The notes below the pieces were generated by a model that searched no databases, was not told where the DNA came from, and was given only the letters and a program-made list of their open reading frames with translations. Below are positions 36,319 through 44,552 of a stretch of DNA of 64,000 nucleotides, piece by piece; the first letter of the stretch is position 1; each line of letters starts with the position of its first letter. Source of the DNA: Thauera linaloolentis 47Lol = DSM 12138 (lineage in GTDB: Bacteria > Pseudomonadota > Gammaproteobacteria > Burkholderiales > Rhodocyclaceae); assembly GCF_000310205.1 (NCBI RefSeq), contig NZ_AMXE01000008.1, positions 26,638 through 90,637 on the forward strand, in the 5' to 3' direction. The position numbers were made by a program, and so were the translations under genes.

Positions 36319-37080
36319 TCAAGGGCCCTTCGGGATGTGTTTATGCACGACCCTCTCGACGAGGCCATCAATTGAGACCGGGGGGTGTCGAGACGCAGCT
36401 TGGTCATAGTCAAGCTCAACAAAGCGCAATGGTTGGCTAACATAAAGGCCAACTCGATCGAGCGAACGAGAAACACAAGACGCTGCACCTATGGTAACGG
36501 CGTCCGCCACCCGAACTCCTGAGGTCAAAACGCAGGCAGAACCGATGTATACGTTATTGCCCACTCGAATTGATCCATCGATTCTGAAACGGTCCAATCC
36601 CGCTGGAGCATGCAGGTAGCCATGTGTCCATAACTGACTTCCGTTGCCTGCGAGTATCGAGTAATCCCCAAAGGAAACACTGCGTGTGCAATCGATGATG
36701 TGGCCAACCGTAATCTTAGAAAATTTGCCTAGCTTGAGCATTGCATGCCCCCAGCTAACTCCTTTGGGGCCACGTGTAATCTTGTTCTGATTGCCAATCC
36801 CTGCGTTTTCACATAGGACCAGCCAAAGAGGCCCCGTGGCGCGATTCAGATGCTGTATATAAGAGCGTTCGTGAAGAAGAAGAGTGTCAAGAGCAATAAA
36901 ATTTCCGTGCCCTATCGTGTTGAAGCCGCGCAACTCGACGTGTCTCGCGTTAATCCAAGAAAATCCAATTCTGCATCCTGATGGAACTTTCCATCCAAAA
37001 AAGCGCAAAAAAAAATTCTTTAACGCACATGGCGGAAAAAAAAGACAGATTAGCCCAGAGAGACTGAAGTTCAGATGCAT
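36319..37080 (-). CDS. Hexapeptide-repeat acyltransferase
   Basis: The 253-residue protein contains left-handed beta-helix repeats from about residue 90 to 215 (IGNQNKITRG, ISFGDYSILAGNGSQLW-like, IRVGNNVYIGSACVLTSGVRVADAVTIGAASCVS). The loop with LWTHGYLHAP supplies the His expected of O-acetyltransferases of the WcaF/NodL type. It probably acetylates a sugar of the repeat unit. Its 5' end overlaps the upstream gene by 10 bases. Confidence 0.75.
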   Translation of the reverse strand: MHLNFSLSGLICLFFPPCALKNFFLRFFGWKVPSGCRIGFSWINARHVELRGFNTIGHGNFIALDTLLLHERSYIQHLNRATGPLWLVLCENAGIGNQNKITRGPKGVSWGHAMLKLGKFSKITVGHIIDCTRSVSFGDYSILAGNGSQLWTHGYLHAPAGLDRFRIDGSIRVGNNVYIGSACVLTSGVRVADAVTIGAASCVSRSLDRVGLYVSQPLRFVELDYDQAASRHPPVSIDGLVERVVHKHIPKGP

Positions 37081-38408
37081 TGTTCAGCAACCTCCGAGAT
37101 GGAACGAGCAACACTCTGTACATTCTGCCGCGTCATTACGGCTGGCAAGTGTGCTGGGTCTGAAACCATCCCAGGGAAGGTCGTCCTGTAAAGGCGCTGG
37201 ACCAGCCGGATACGATCCGCGTCAGATGCGGTGATGAAGAGATTCGATTCTATTTCTTGAATGACATCCCTAATGCGGTCTATTTCGCTCAACAGTGTGC
37301 AACCCTTCCCGTTATCGACGATTCCCGGCCCAAATTGAACAACTGGTTTCGAGGACAAAACGCACTCGACGGCTACCGTGCCCGTGACCGTGCAGACTAG
37401 ATCGACCCGCTTGAACACATCGGCCATGCTATCAGTAAGCGATATAGGCGAAATTCGAGTATTCTTCTGTAGCATGTCGATCAATTCAGCACTAAGTTCA
37501 TATTTGGCCTTCGGGTTGACTTTCACCAGCAAGTGCCATCCCTGCGGTAGATTGTCCGCGAGATCACCGATGAGCTTTGCTTGATCCCGGAATCTCTGTC
37601 CCCAAACGTCTATATTGGCCTCTGGCTGCATCTGCAGAGGGTAGAGAACGAAGCGAGCGCCTTTTGGAGGCGCTTTGGTTGATACGAGCTGTTCCCATGT
37701 CGATAAATGTTTCCTGGTCTGCCGATCCAATACCCACTTTCTCAAAGGGGATGGTGTGTTGTAGCGCTCGCCCTGAAAGTAGCCGCGCAAGATGATCAAA
37801 CGGTCGTTGAGCGAGCCTGGTTGTGGGTGGTTGCGCTCTGGTTCGCGCCCAGAGGGCAAAATCATGTAGTCAGGAATTTTTTCGCGCTTTCGAATGGATT
37901 CGGCAATGGCCAGGCAATCTTGTTCTGGGGGAATATCCCGGCTTTCTCCAAGAGGTTCCTTGGTGGCATAGGCATAAACAGAAAAACGCCCCCCTGGATA
38001 TCCTGGCATGCTTGGATGGAGGTAGGGGATCCCTCTTGAGAGGCACTCGGCGATGACTATAAATTCGTGAAACAACGTACTCTCACCTACGACCGCGTCT
38101 GGCGCTTGATCGTCGAGCCACTTTTTAATATGAAGGCGATAGTGGTTGTAGTGATGATCGTTTCCACCGAAATAGTTGATGAAACGGTCTCCGGCGCGTG
38201 CCCAATGCAGTTCGTGTGAACGGCTATCGAGCTCTGTGTGCAAATCGGTGCCTCGGGGAAAAGGTGCTAAGAACACGGATTCGTCATCTGGTAAAAAAAT
38301 TGGGTTTTGCACTAGCCAAGTAATTTGATGCCCAAATGATTTTAGCTCTTGGGCTATGGCGGCCCAGAATATCGTTTTGTACCTGTTTTCAATAAATGCT
38401 AATTTCAT
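37071..38408 (-). CDS. Capsule-polysaccharide-synthesis-like protein (GT-B fold)
   Basis: The 445-residue protein resembles the family that includes KpsS/KpsC-like Kdo transferases and related polysaccharide export-associated proteins. Characteristic parts are RFVLYPLQMQPEANIDVWGQ, LPQGWHLLVKVNPKAK and DLVCTVTGTVAVECVLSSKPVVQFG. The last is the C-terminal nucleotide-sugar binding region. It could transfer a nonulosonic acid or Kdo-type sugar, which suits the neighbouring synthesis genes, but this is inference. A 103-base AT-rich gap without recognisable features precedes it. Confidence 0.65.
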   Translation of the reverse strand: MKLAFIENRYKTIFWAAIAQELKSFGHQITWLVQNPIFLPDDESVFLAPFPRGTDLHTELDSRSHELHWARAGDRFINYFGGNDHHYNHYRLHIKKWLDDQAPDAVVGESTLFHEFIVIAECLSRGIPYLHPSMPGYPGGRFSVYAYATKEPLGESRDIPPEQDCLAIAESIRKREKIPDYMILPSGREPERNHPQPGSLNDRLIILRGYFQGERYNTPSPLRKWVLDRQTRKHLSTWEQLVSTKAPPKGARFVLYPLQMQPEANIDVWGQRFRDQAKLIGDLADNLPQGWHLLVKVNPKAKYELSAELIDMLQKNTRISPISLTDSMADVFKRVDLVCTVTGTVAVECVLSSKPVVQFGPGIVDNGKGCTLLSEIDRIRDVIQEIESNLFITASDADRIRLVQRLYRTTFPGMVSDPAHLPAVMTRQNVQSVARSISEVAEQCI

Positions 38409-38511
38409 TTTAATGAGAGGTGAAGGTTTAAATTTATTCGGATCCGTGATGACAAAATCGATCTTTCAGGAATTGGCGCGGGGGAGGTAAATTGAATTTT
38501 TATTTTGACTG

Positions 38512-39192
38512 TTAGCGTAAATGCCTAATCGCCATGAATGCTTCTGCAGCCATCACTCCAACTGTGTTGCCTCGATGCCTTGCCAAGGATTCCAAGTGCC
38601 TCAAACTGCGGGAATGTGGTTCCTCGCGCATTTCAAGATCATAAGCCTTGAGCGCTTGAATCTTTACTGCCAGGAAATTGCTGATATCCACATAGTGGCT
38701 TGGCTGAAAGGGGGAATTGAATGGTGTCGCCCATTCGGTGCTCGACATGACCTCGAACGCATAAATCTCTCGAACGCAGCAGCCTGGTGTGGGTCTGCAG
38801 GCTGTCAGGACGGCTTGGTGGGCAACGCGGTGGTCCACGTTAAGATCGCCGTGGTGATGGGTATATATCACCTCAGGCTGTATTTCCTGGATGATTGGTT
38901 CAAGGCGCTGAATGACCTCGATCAGTGGCACGCTGTCGAGGCGGTTGTCGGGGAGGCCCAGATGGTGGCCATCGCGGATGCCGAGTACTTGTAGCGCTCT
39001 ATCGGAGGCGCTGCCACGTAGTTCGAGTTCCTGGTCGCCCGAGTGGATACGGGAGCTTACGCCATCGGCCAGGAATACGATGTGCACGCTATCGCCTTCT
39101 GCGACGTGTCGCGCAATTGTACCGCCGCATCCAAGGGCTTCGTCATCCGCGTGGGCGGCGACTACAAGAACGGTTTTATTGAAAGAGGTCAT
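38512..39192 (-). CDS. PIG-L family N-acetylglucosamine-type deacetylase
   Basis: The 226-residue protein has the zinc-binding PIG-L motif as VVAAHADDEALGCGGT, with Ala where most members have Pro. It also has the later TYTHHHGDLNVDHRVAHQAVLTACR containing the third ligand (HxDHxxxH). Family members remove acetyl from GlcNAc-like groups on lipids, sugars or mycothiol precursors. Its ATG overlaps the stop of the IMPase-like gene (ATGA), placing it in the nonulosonate operon. The substrate could be an N-acetyl group of that sugar. Confidence 0.82.
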   Translation of the reverse strand: MTSFNKTVLVVAAHADDEALGCGGTIARHVAEGDSVHIVFLADGVSSRIHSGDQELELRGSASDRALQVLGIRDGHHLGLPDNRLDSVPLIEVIQRLEPIIQEIQPEVIYTHHHGDLNVDHRVAHQAVLTACRPTPGCCVREIYAFEVMSSTEWATPFNSPFQPSHYVDISNFLAVKIQALKAYDLEMREEPHSRSLRHLESLARHRGNTVGVMAAEAFMAIRHLR

Positions 39193-39992
39193 ATCGCTGA
39201 ATTGGAAAATGAGGATAAGGCATCAATTATCCTGCGGGAGAGGCTTGGGGTCGCTGCAGCGATAAAACCTTGAGTTTTTTCCCAGGAGCCTTCAAAGAGA
39301 TACGGGCTTCCATCCCTTTGCAGCAACACTCCGCCGATTTCATTCAAAATAACGAACGCAGGGGCAAGATCCCAGTCCCGAACGAGAACGTCCTTTACAA
39401 AAAGATCCGCCTCTCGGTTCGAAATCATGCAACATTTCAGACCAAGGCTCCCGCTTTCCCTGTACTGCAGAGGAATCCGCCTCATCAACTCCTCTACGAT
39501 GCCATGTGGTTCTGGAGTGTTGTCCACAATGACCGGATTATGAAGCTCATTTTCCATCCGAGCCGGAATCCTGATGCCGTTGAGAAACGCTCCGCGGCCG
39601 GCTAGCCCAATATAGAAATTGGCTCTCATTGGGGCATTCACAAATCCAGCCACCGGCTGGCCGTCCTCCATGAGTGCAACTTGCGTGACAAATCCATCAA
39701 AGCCGTGGAGCCAGCTCGCAGTCCCGTCTATCGGATCGATCAGCCAATACTGCTGGGGGCGATGAGCGCAATGGCTCGCGTCCTCCTCGCTTATGACCGG
39801 GATGTGTGGCCAGATCTGAGTAAGTTTATCGACGAGGCGTTCGTGAGCCCAACGGTCGGCCTGCAGTTTAAGGCCGTGCGAAGATATGGAATGACGGGCT
39901 GACGGGTCGTTGCGCCATGCAATGAGGTCATGGCCAAGTCGAGTCATGGAGTCGACGAGCTCTTTTTCGCCGTCAGTTAAAAAATCAAGCAT
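39189..39992 (-). CDS. Inositol-monophosphatase/CysQ-like phosphatase
   Basis: The 267-residue protein has the lithium-sensitive phosphatase motifs ISEEDA, DPIDGTASWLHG and the C-terminal RDWDLAPAFVILNEIGG. Members remove phosphate from inositol, fructose-bisphosphate, PAP or nucleotide-linked sugars. The operon position suggests a sugar-phosphate or PAP substrate. ATG 39992 overlaps the upstream SDR gene by eight bases and is preferred over an earlier in-frame start lying within that gene. Confidence 0.78.
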   Translation of the reverse strand: MLDFLTDGEKELVDSMTRLGHDLIAWRNDPSARHSISSHGLKLQADRWAHERLVDKLTQIWPHIPVISEEDASHCAHRPQQYWLIDPIDGTASWLHGFDGFVTQVALMEDGQPVAGFVNAPMRANFYIGLAGRGAFLNGIRIPARMENELHNPVIVDNTPEPHGIVEELMRRIPLQYRESGSLGLKCCMISNREADLFVKDVLVRDWDLAPAFVILNEIGGVLLQRDGSPYLFEGSWEKTQGFIAAATPSLSRRIIDALSSFSNSAI

Positions 39993-40842
39993 CTGGCTGC
40001 CTGATGAAGTGTTTGATGGCGGTTTCGAACGGGGGAAGGACATAATTGGCGATTTCTTCAAAAAAACCAAGGTCGAATTCGAACTCCGGGTGTACCGTTG
40101 CGTACTCAAAATTAAAGCCGAGTTCAAGCTGAAGTATTCTTATGAGTCTGTTGATGGAAACTGCTCCAGAGTACCCGATGTTGATCGGTGTGAAACGATC
40201 CGGGGCTCCTGGAACCAAAGTTGATATTGCGCGAGCTGCATCGCGAACGTCCATTGCTGCCCATGTGAGTGGAGATGCGGGTAGCGAAGGGATTTCCTTT
40301 CTGCGAATCGCGGCTAAGGCGTTGTACACCAAGCCTCCTTTTCGCGGAGGACCGTACAGACCGGGGATGCGGATTGCGTATCCTGGGACTCCGCTGCGCC
40401 TTGCGAGATTCTCTGCGTCTACCTTTCCTTGCGCGTAAGAGGAGGATGGGTTCAGCGGCATGCTTTCTGAAATGCGTCCGGAAACTCCATTGCCATACAC
40501 GGTCATCGATGAGATCAAGAAAAGGGATTTTGGCCGCGAGGCAATGATGTTCTCAACCATTTGCACACTGCCTGTCGCGTCATCGTTGTAATCGCCGATT
40601 CCCTTCGGGACCTGCGCTGCCGCATGGATGATGACGTCGGGGCGTGTACTTTCCAATAAATAATCGGTCCCATCTCTGTCAAGCAAGTCGCATTGAACCC
40701 AGCCGGGATCGCCGGGATTTGGGTGTCGCCCGCTCCCAGTCACTGAATGCCCGCGGGCCCGAAGTTCGTTAACAATGTGCGCCCCCAGATACCCTCCGGC
40801 GCCGGTTACCAAGATTCTAGGAGCCTTGTTGAACGAGATCAT
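39985..40842 (-). CDS. NAD-dependent epimerase/dehydratase (extended SDR)
   Basis: The 285-residue Rossmann enzyme has TGAGGYLGAHIVNELRARGH for cofactor binding and SSYAQGKVDAENLARR with the YxxxK catalytic pair. An FLISSMTVYG stretch supplies the active Ser/Thr. It probably reduces, epimerises or dehydrates a nucleotide sugar of the adjacent nonulosonate pathway. The exact reaction cannot be assigned. Confidence 0.78.
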   Translation of the reverse strand: MISFNKAPRILVTGAGGYLGAHIVNELRARGHSVTGSGRHPNPGDPGWVQCDLLDRDGTDYLLESTRPDVIIHAAAQVPKGIGDYNDDATGSVQMVENIIASRPKSLFLISSMTVYGNGVSGRISESMPLNPSSSYAQGKVDAENLARRSGVPGYAIRIPGLYGPPRKGGLVYNALAAIRRKEIPSLPASPLTWAAMDVRDAARAISTLVPGAPDRFTPINIGYSGAVSINRLIRILQLELGFNFEYATVHPEFEFDLGFFEEIANYVLPPFETAIKHFIRQPDA

Positions 40843-40853
40843 GGAGCACCAAC

Positions 40854-41897
40854 TTACAGCATATCCCAGGTTATATGATGATCCCCAGGGATTGATCTCT
40901 TCGCCTTTCTTCCGATCAACTCGGGAAGCAGGTGAGGAGATACTCCCAGGCCGGGGCGTTTGATCGCAAGCATGCTTTCATCTATTACCTCGCCTTCTGC
41001 TATGTCGCGTGCTGCATGAATGGAGCGGCGAACCTTCTCGGCCATTTCAATTTCAGGGCCGCGCGGGCCATTCTTGATCCCGTCACCCCTTGCGGCCTCG
41101 ATAGTGCGAATGCGCTGGACCATTTCCTTGAGTTCATGCGGTTCCATTGCAAAGGAATGATCGGGTCCGGGGAGATTTCGATCAAGGGTAAAATGCTTTT
41201 CAATCATGCAGGCCCCCATTGCTACGGCCGCGCATGTAACCGTGTCTCCAATGGTGTGGTCGGAATAACCTGTGGGCACGCCAAATGCACTGCGCATGCT
41301 CTCCATGGCGCGCAGATTCGACATTTCGGTCGGCGCCGGATAAAGGGATGTGCATTGAAGCAGAATCACCTGGTGGTTGCCAACCTTGTGACACGTGTCC
41401 AGCGCGCGCTGGATATCCATCCAGTCGGCGAGGCCGGTGGATAGAATGACCGGTTTCCCAGTTTTCGCAATATGGCTTATCAGTCTCAAGTCGGTTAAAT
41501 CGAAGGAGGCGACCTTCATGGCAGGCACGTCAAGTGCGGCCAACTCGTCTACAGCTTCGAAGTCGCAAGGAGAGGAAAAGAAATGTACCCCACGCTGAAT
41601 GCAATAAGCCATCAAAGGGCGATGCCAGGTCCTGTCGAGTTCCAGGGCGCGAAGCAATTCCTGTATACTTTCGCCTTCCATCAAGTAAGAGGGCATTCTG
41701 GCGAATTTGGATACATGGACATCAGCCCGAAAGGTTTGGAACTTGACCGCATCAACGCCGGCTTCCACCGCAGCGTCGATTGTCCTGATGGCGATATCCC
41801 AGTCCTGGTTGTGGTTGGATCCAATTTCTGCAATAACGTAGGCCGGGTGATCTTTTCCGACTATTTTCCCGCCAATGTTAATATCTTGGTGTCTCAT
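40854..41897 (-). CDS. Nonulosonic acid synthase (NeuB/PseI/SpsE family)
   Basis: The 347-residue enzyme condenses phosphoenolpyruvate with a six-carbon amino sugar to give a nine-carbon ulosonic acid. Motifs include AYVIAEIGSNHNQDWDIA, AVKFQTFRAD, LQCTSLYPAP, GYSDHTIGD and EKHFTLDRNLPGPDHSFAMEP. A C-terminal SAF/antifreeze-like domain (about 285-347) is present. The PGPDH variant and GYSDHT fit NeuB, LegI and SpsE better than classic PseI, which usually has GGPD. The neighbouring PseB/PseC suggest a pseudaminic-type substrate, so the stereochemistry of the product is open. Confidence 0.87.
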   Translation of the reverse strand: MRHQDINIGGKIVGKDHPAYVIAEIGSNHNQDWDIAIRTIDAAVEAGVDAVKFQTFRADVHVSKFARMPSYLMEGESIQELLRALELDRTWHRPLMAYCIQRGVHFFSSPCDFEAVDELAALDVPAMKVASFDLTDLRLISHIAKTGKPVILSTGLADWMDIQRALDTCHKVGNHQVILLQCTSLYPAPTEMSNLRAMESMRSAFGVPTGYSDHTIGDTVTCAAVAMGACMIEKHFTLDRNLPGPDHSFAMEPHELKEMVQRIRTIEAARGDGIKNGPRGPEIEMAEKVRRSIHAARDIAEGEVIDESMLAIKRPGLGVSPHLLPELIGRKAKRSIPGDHHITWDML

Positions 41898-41910
41898 TTA
41901 TCAGTCTCTT

Positions 41911-42828
41911 CTATTTGTGGAAGAAGTTGTTTTTCCAGTTTCGCTGAAGGCCGATCCTTGATGTCGGTAGGAACAAGGGCGCTGTTGAATCATACGGTTC
42001 GAAGGGGTCGAATCCGCTTTCTATGACCAGGCAGAATGTCGTCGAGACGCGTGGATTGATCTCGAATGGCCATACTTTGCCCCTGTCGTCGACGATGCAC
42101 TGTAAATTGTAAATGCCTGTTGTTTTAAAGATCTTCTGGAAATCTTGTATATACTGCACAATTTCTCGATTGGCCTCGACTTCTGCGCTGATTGTAATTC
42201 CTCTTTTTTCCAGAACTTTGACGGGTACAACAGCGCGTAATCTTCCGCTCTGATCGGCTGCAACAAAAACGGTATATTCAGCCCCGACCGCCAGTTCTTG
42301 TGCAATGAATGCATCCGCAGGCAGATTCTGAAGTTCAAGGTATGCCGAAAGCTGCCTGCTATTCAGTAGTTTCATCACTCCGCGCGACCCTCTTCCACTC
42401 CGAGGCTTCGCAATCATGGGAAACCCGATTTCCTTTGGCTCGGAAAGCAAGTGTGTCTCTGGTGCATTCAACCCAGCACTGTGAATTGCACGTGATCCTG
42501 CAAACTTATCAAGCATGAGATCGACGAATTCTTTCGGCGGAAGCAGGATTTTGAAAGGGGCTGTTTCGTGCAGTTTCGCGACGATCGAGAGCTCTTCATC
42601 AACGCCGGGAACCAGGACATCTATTTTTCTTGATGTGCATAGGTCATGAATGGCATTCCGGAATCCAGCTTCGTTCGCCTTGGGTATCCCGATTCGCCGC
42701 TCAAGGGGTATCGAGGAGTCGATGGCGCCAGGGTTCGCATCTGCGAAATAAAGCTCATACTTATGATTGAGTTGGCGCCAAAGGGCTTCATTGCCTGATC
42801 CGCCGCCTCCGGTAAAAAGAATTTTCAT
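41911..42828 (-). CDS. ATP-grasp ligase, carbamoyl-phosphate-synthase-like
   Basis: The 305-residue protein has an N-terminal Rossmann-like region (MKILFTGGGGSGNEALW), a central ATP-grasp fold (PMIAKPRSGRGSRGVMKL, AQELAVGAEYTVFVA) and the metal site near WPFEINPRVSTTF. ATP-grasp enzymes activate a carboxylate and couple it to an amine or thiol. Located between pse genes, it could attach an amino-acid or carboxylic group to an amino group of the nonulosonate. That is inference. ATG 42828 is the first start consistent with the fold. Confidence 0.72.
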   Translation of the reverse strand: MKILFTGGGGSGNEALWRQLNHKYELYFADANPGAIDSSIPLERRIGIPKANEAGFRNAIHDLCTSRKIDVLVPGVDEELSIVAKLHETAPFKILLPPKEFVDLMLDKFAGSRAIHSAGLNAPETHLLSEPKEIGFPMIAKPRSGRGSRGVMKLLNSRQLSAYLELQNLPADAFIAQELAVGAEYTVFVAADQSGRLRAVVPVKVLEKRGITISAEVEANREIVQYIQDFQKIFKTTGIYNLQCIVDDRGKVWPFEINPRVSTTFCLVIESGFDPFEPYDSTAPLFLPTSRIGLQRNWKNNFFHK

Positions 42829-42910
42829 TTGGACAGGTCCAGTGCCATAGAAGAGGTTCTTGATCGAAATGGTTCCGGTGCTCGTTTGTGCAACTCCCTT
42901 GGAGGGGGCA

Positions 42911-43441
42911 CTATTCCTGTTGAGCGGCCTGTTGTTCGAGCCATTCACCCATTAATATGCCCAGGCAGTAAATGTCAATGTGTGCATTTCCGAAAAGTTG
43001 GTGCTCTCGAAGGATTCCTTCATCCTTGAAACCCAGTCGATGGTGAAGCTTGAGGGATGCTGTATTGAATGCCAGGACTCTGCTTGATACTTTGTTTACA
43101 GAAAGATTCCTGAAGGCAAATTGAAGCGCCGATGTGCAAATCTTGTAGCCCGTACCTTTGGGGCTGTGTGGAGCGGAATGAAAGCTCCATTCGGCTGTCC
43201 CGTTTTCCTTTACACCGGTAAAGTGAACGGTGCCAATGGGAATGCCGTGTTCCTCGATAACAAGCAGGGCTTTGCTTTGGTCTTTTGAGGACTCTTCAAA
43301 CCAGGCCCGATGCTCTTCCGGAGTTATTTCATGCTGGGTAAGCATGAATCTTTTGACTTCAGGATGATTCCGCCAGGAAAGCATGCTTTCCAGGTCATCC
43401 TTTACCATCAGGCGTGCCCGGAGGGTTGTATTCGTTAGCAT
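42911..43441 (-). CDS. pseH: GNAT acetyltransferase, PseH-like
   Basis: The 176-residue GNAT protein begins with an RLMVKDDLESMLSWRNHPEVKRFMLTQHEI block. That is typical of PseH, which N-acetylates UDP-4-amino-4,6-dideoxy-AltNAc at C4. The acetyl-CoA region is SPKGTGYKICTSALQFAF. It overlaps the end of pseG by 47 bases. A later start at codon 12 would shorten the overlap but cut into the conserved region. A second GNAT at 47456 could also fill this step. Confidence 0.78.
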   Translation of the reverse strand: MLTNTTLRARLMVKDDLESMLSWRNHPEVKRFMLTQHEITPEEHRAWFEESSKDQSKALLVIEEHGIPIGTVHFTGVKENGTAEWSFHSAPHSPKGTGYKICTSALQFAFRNLSVNKVSSRVLAFNTASLKLHHRLGFKDEGILREHQLFGNAHIDIYCLGILMGEWLEQQAAQQE

Positions 43442-44552
43442 TCAACAATTCTTCCGTGATTAACGAAGTGCCTGCCCCCGTGGTAATTTCCCTCGCTGCA
43501 CTGCTCATCCGGCTCAGGGCGACGGGCGACATGGCTTCCAGCAAGTGCTCGCCTATCGTTTCATGCAGATCATCTGCAATGCAGAAAATACGGGTTGCAT
43601 TGGCGTTGTAAAGTGCGATTGCGCCTGTGCGCTGATTTTCGGCAATGATCGCCGTCAGTGCAGGTAATCCCAGGCAGCAACGTTCCCAGGCGGTTGTCCC
43701 GGCGGCTCCAATCGCAAGGTCACTGTCGGCCATCAACTGTGCCATGTCACTGACGCCGACCAGGACGGTCGTGGGGCAGGGCATGTCTTGCGCCTGTCTT
43801 CGTACATCGTCTAGCCATGGCGCCGTGACACCCATGACTGCCGTGATCCGGCAGTCTGCCGGAAGGGGACAGGTCCGCAGCGCCAGCAGTACCCTCCCGG
43901 TCGTATTGTCGTTGTCGACGCCGCCCATGGTGATCAGCAGGTGGCGTAGTACGGGTTGGCTGCGGCGCTGCAAGCTGTATGGGCGGAGGGCGGCGAACTC
44001 GGGACGTAGTAAGGCGTACTGTGATCCGCACAGCAAGCGGCAATCTGCCGGGACTGCGGTCCGGTATTCCTCTGGGGTACGGCGAAAGGTCTGGTCGAGC
44101 AGTAAATCGCATACATGCAGCCTGTCTGCCAGATCGTCGATAACCATCAACTTCCGGTAGTGCGGCGTGAGCATTCGTTCCCAGGACGCGTCCAATGCGT
44201 AGTGGTCGACAATGAGCCAGTCGGGGTGCAAATCGGCGAGAATCGTAGCGCAGGCTTCGGCGTCTTCAGTTTGGTTCGTACCTAGCAAGTGACTGTGTGC
44301 GAGCTTGGGCAATGTCGCCGTTTGCTCACCTGCAAGCGATCCGGCCCCTGCTGCGGATGGTGGCAGGGGGTGGACGACATGGCCTTTGCTGCGGATGAGT
44401 CCAATCAAGTTGCCGGGGTGTTCGCGGCAAATGAAGTGGCAGTAGGCACCACGCTTCGTGAGCGCATCGGCCAGCGTCAGGCAGCGCATGACGTGACCGG
44501 TGCCGATCTGCAGTGAGGCGTCCGTACGGAAGGCAATTTGCATCGTAGTCAT
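43395..44552 (-). CDS. pseG: UDP-2,4-diacetamido-2,4,6-trideoxy-L-altrose hydrolase (PseG)
   Basis: The 385-residue GT-B-fold hydrolase releases the nucleotide from the diacetamido sugar before condensation. The diagnostic N-terminus FRTDASLQIGTGHVMRCLTLADAL carries the catalytic His. DWLIVDHYALDASWE, LLITMGGVDNDN and GAAGTTAWERCCLGLPAL complete the fold. ATG 44552 overlaps the stop of the fused gene upstream (ATGA). At about 385 residues it is longer than classic PseG (about 275-340). Confidence 0.85.
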   Translation of the reverse strand: MTTMQIAFRTDASLQIGTGHVMRCLTLADALTKRGAYCHFICREHPGNLIGLIRSKGHVVHPLPPSAAGAGSLAGEQTATLPKLAHSHLLGTNQTEDAEACATILADLHPDWLIVDHYALDASWERMLTPHYRKLMVIDDLADRLHVCDLLLDQTFRRTPEEYRTAVPADCRLLCGSQYALLRPEFAALRPYSLQRRSQPVLRHLLITMGGVDNDNTTGRVLLALRTCPLPADCRITAVMGVTAPWLDDVRRQAQDMPCPTTVLVGVSDMAQLMADSDLAIGAAGTTAWERCCLGLPALTAIIAENQRTGAIALYNANATRIFCIADDLHETIGEHLLEAMSPVALSRMSSAAREITTGAGTSLITEELLNANEYNPPGTPDGKG

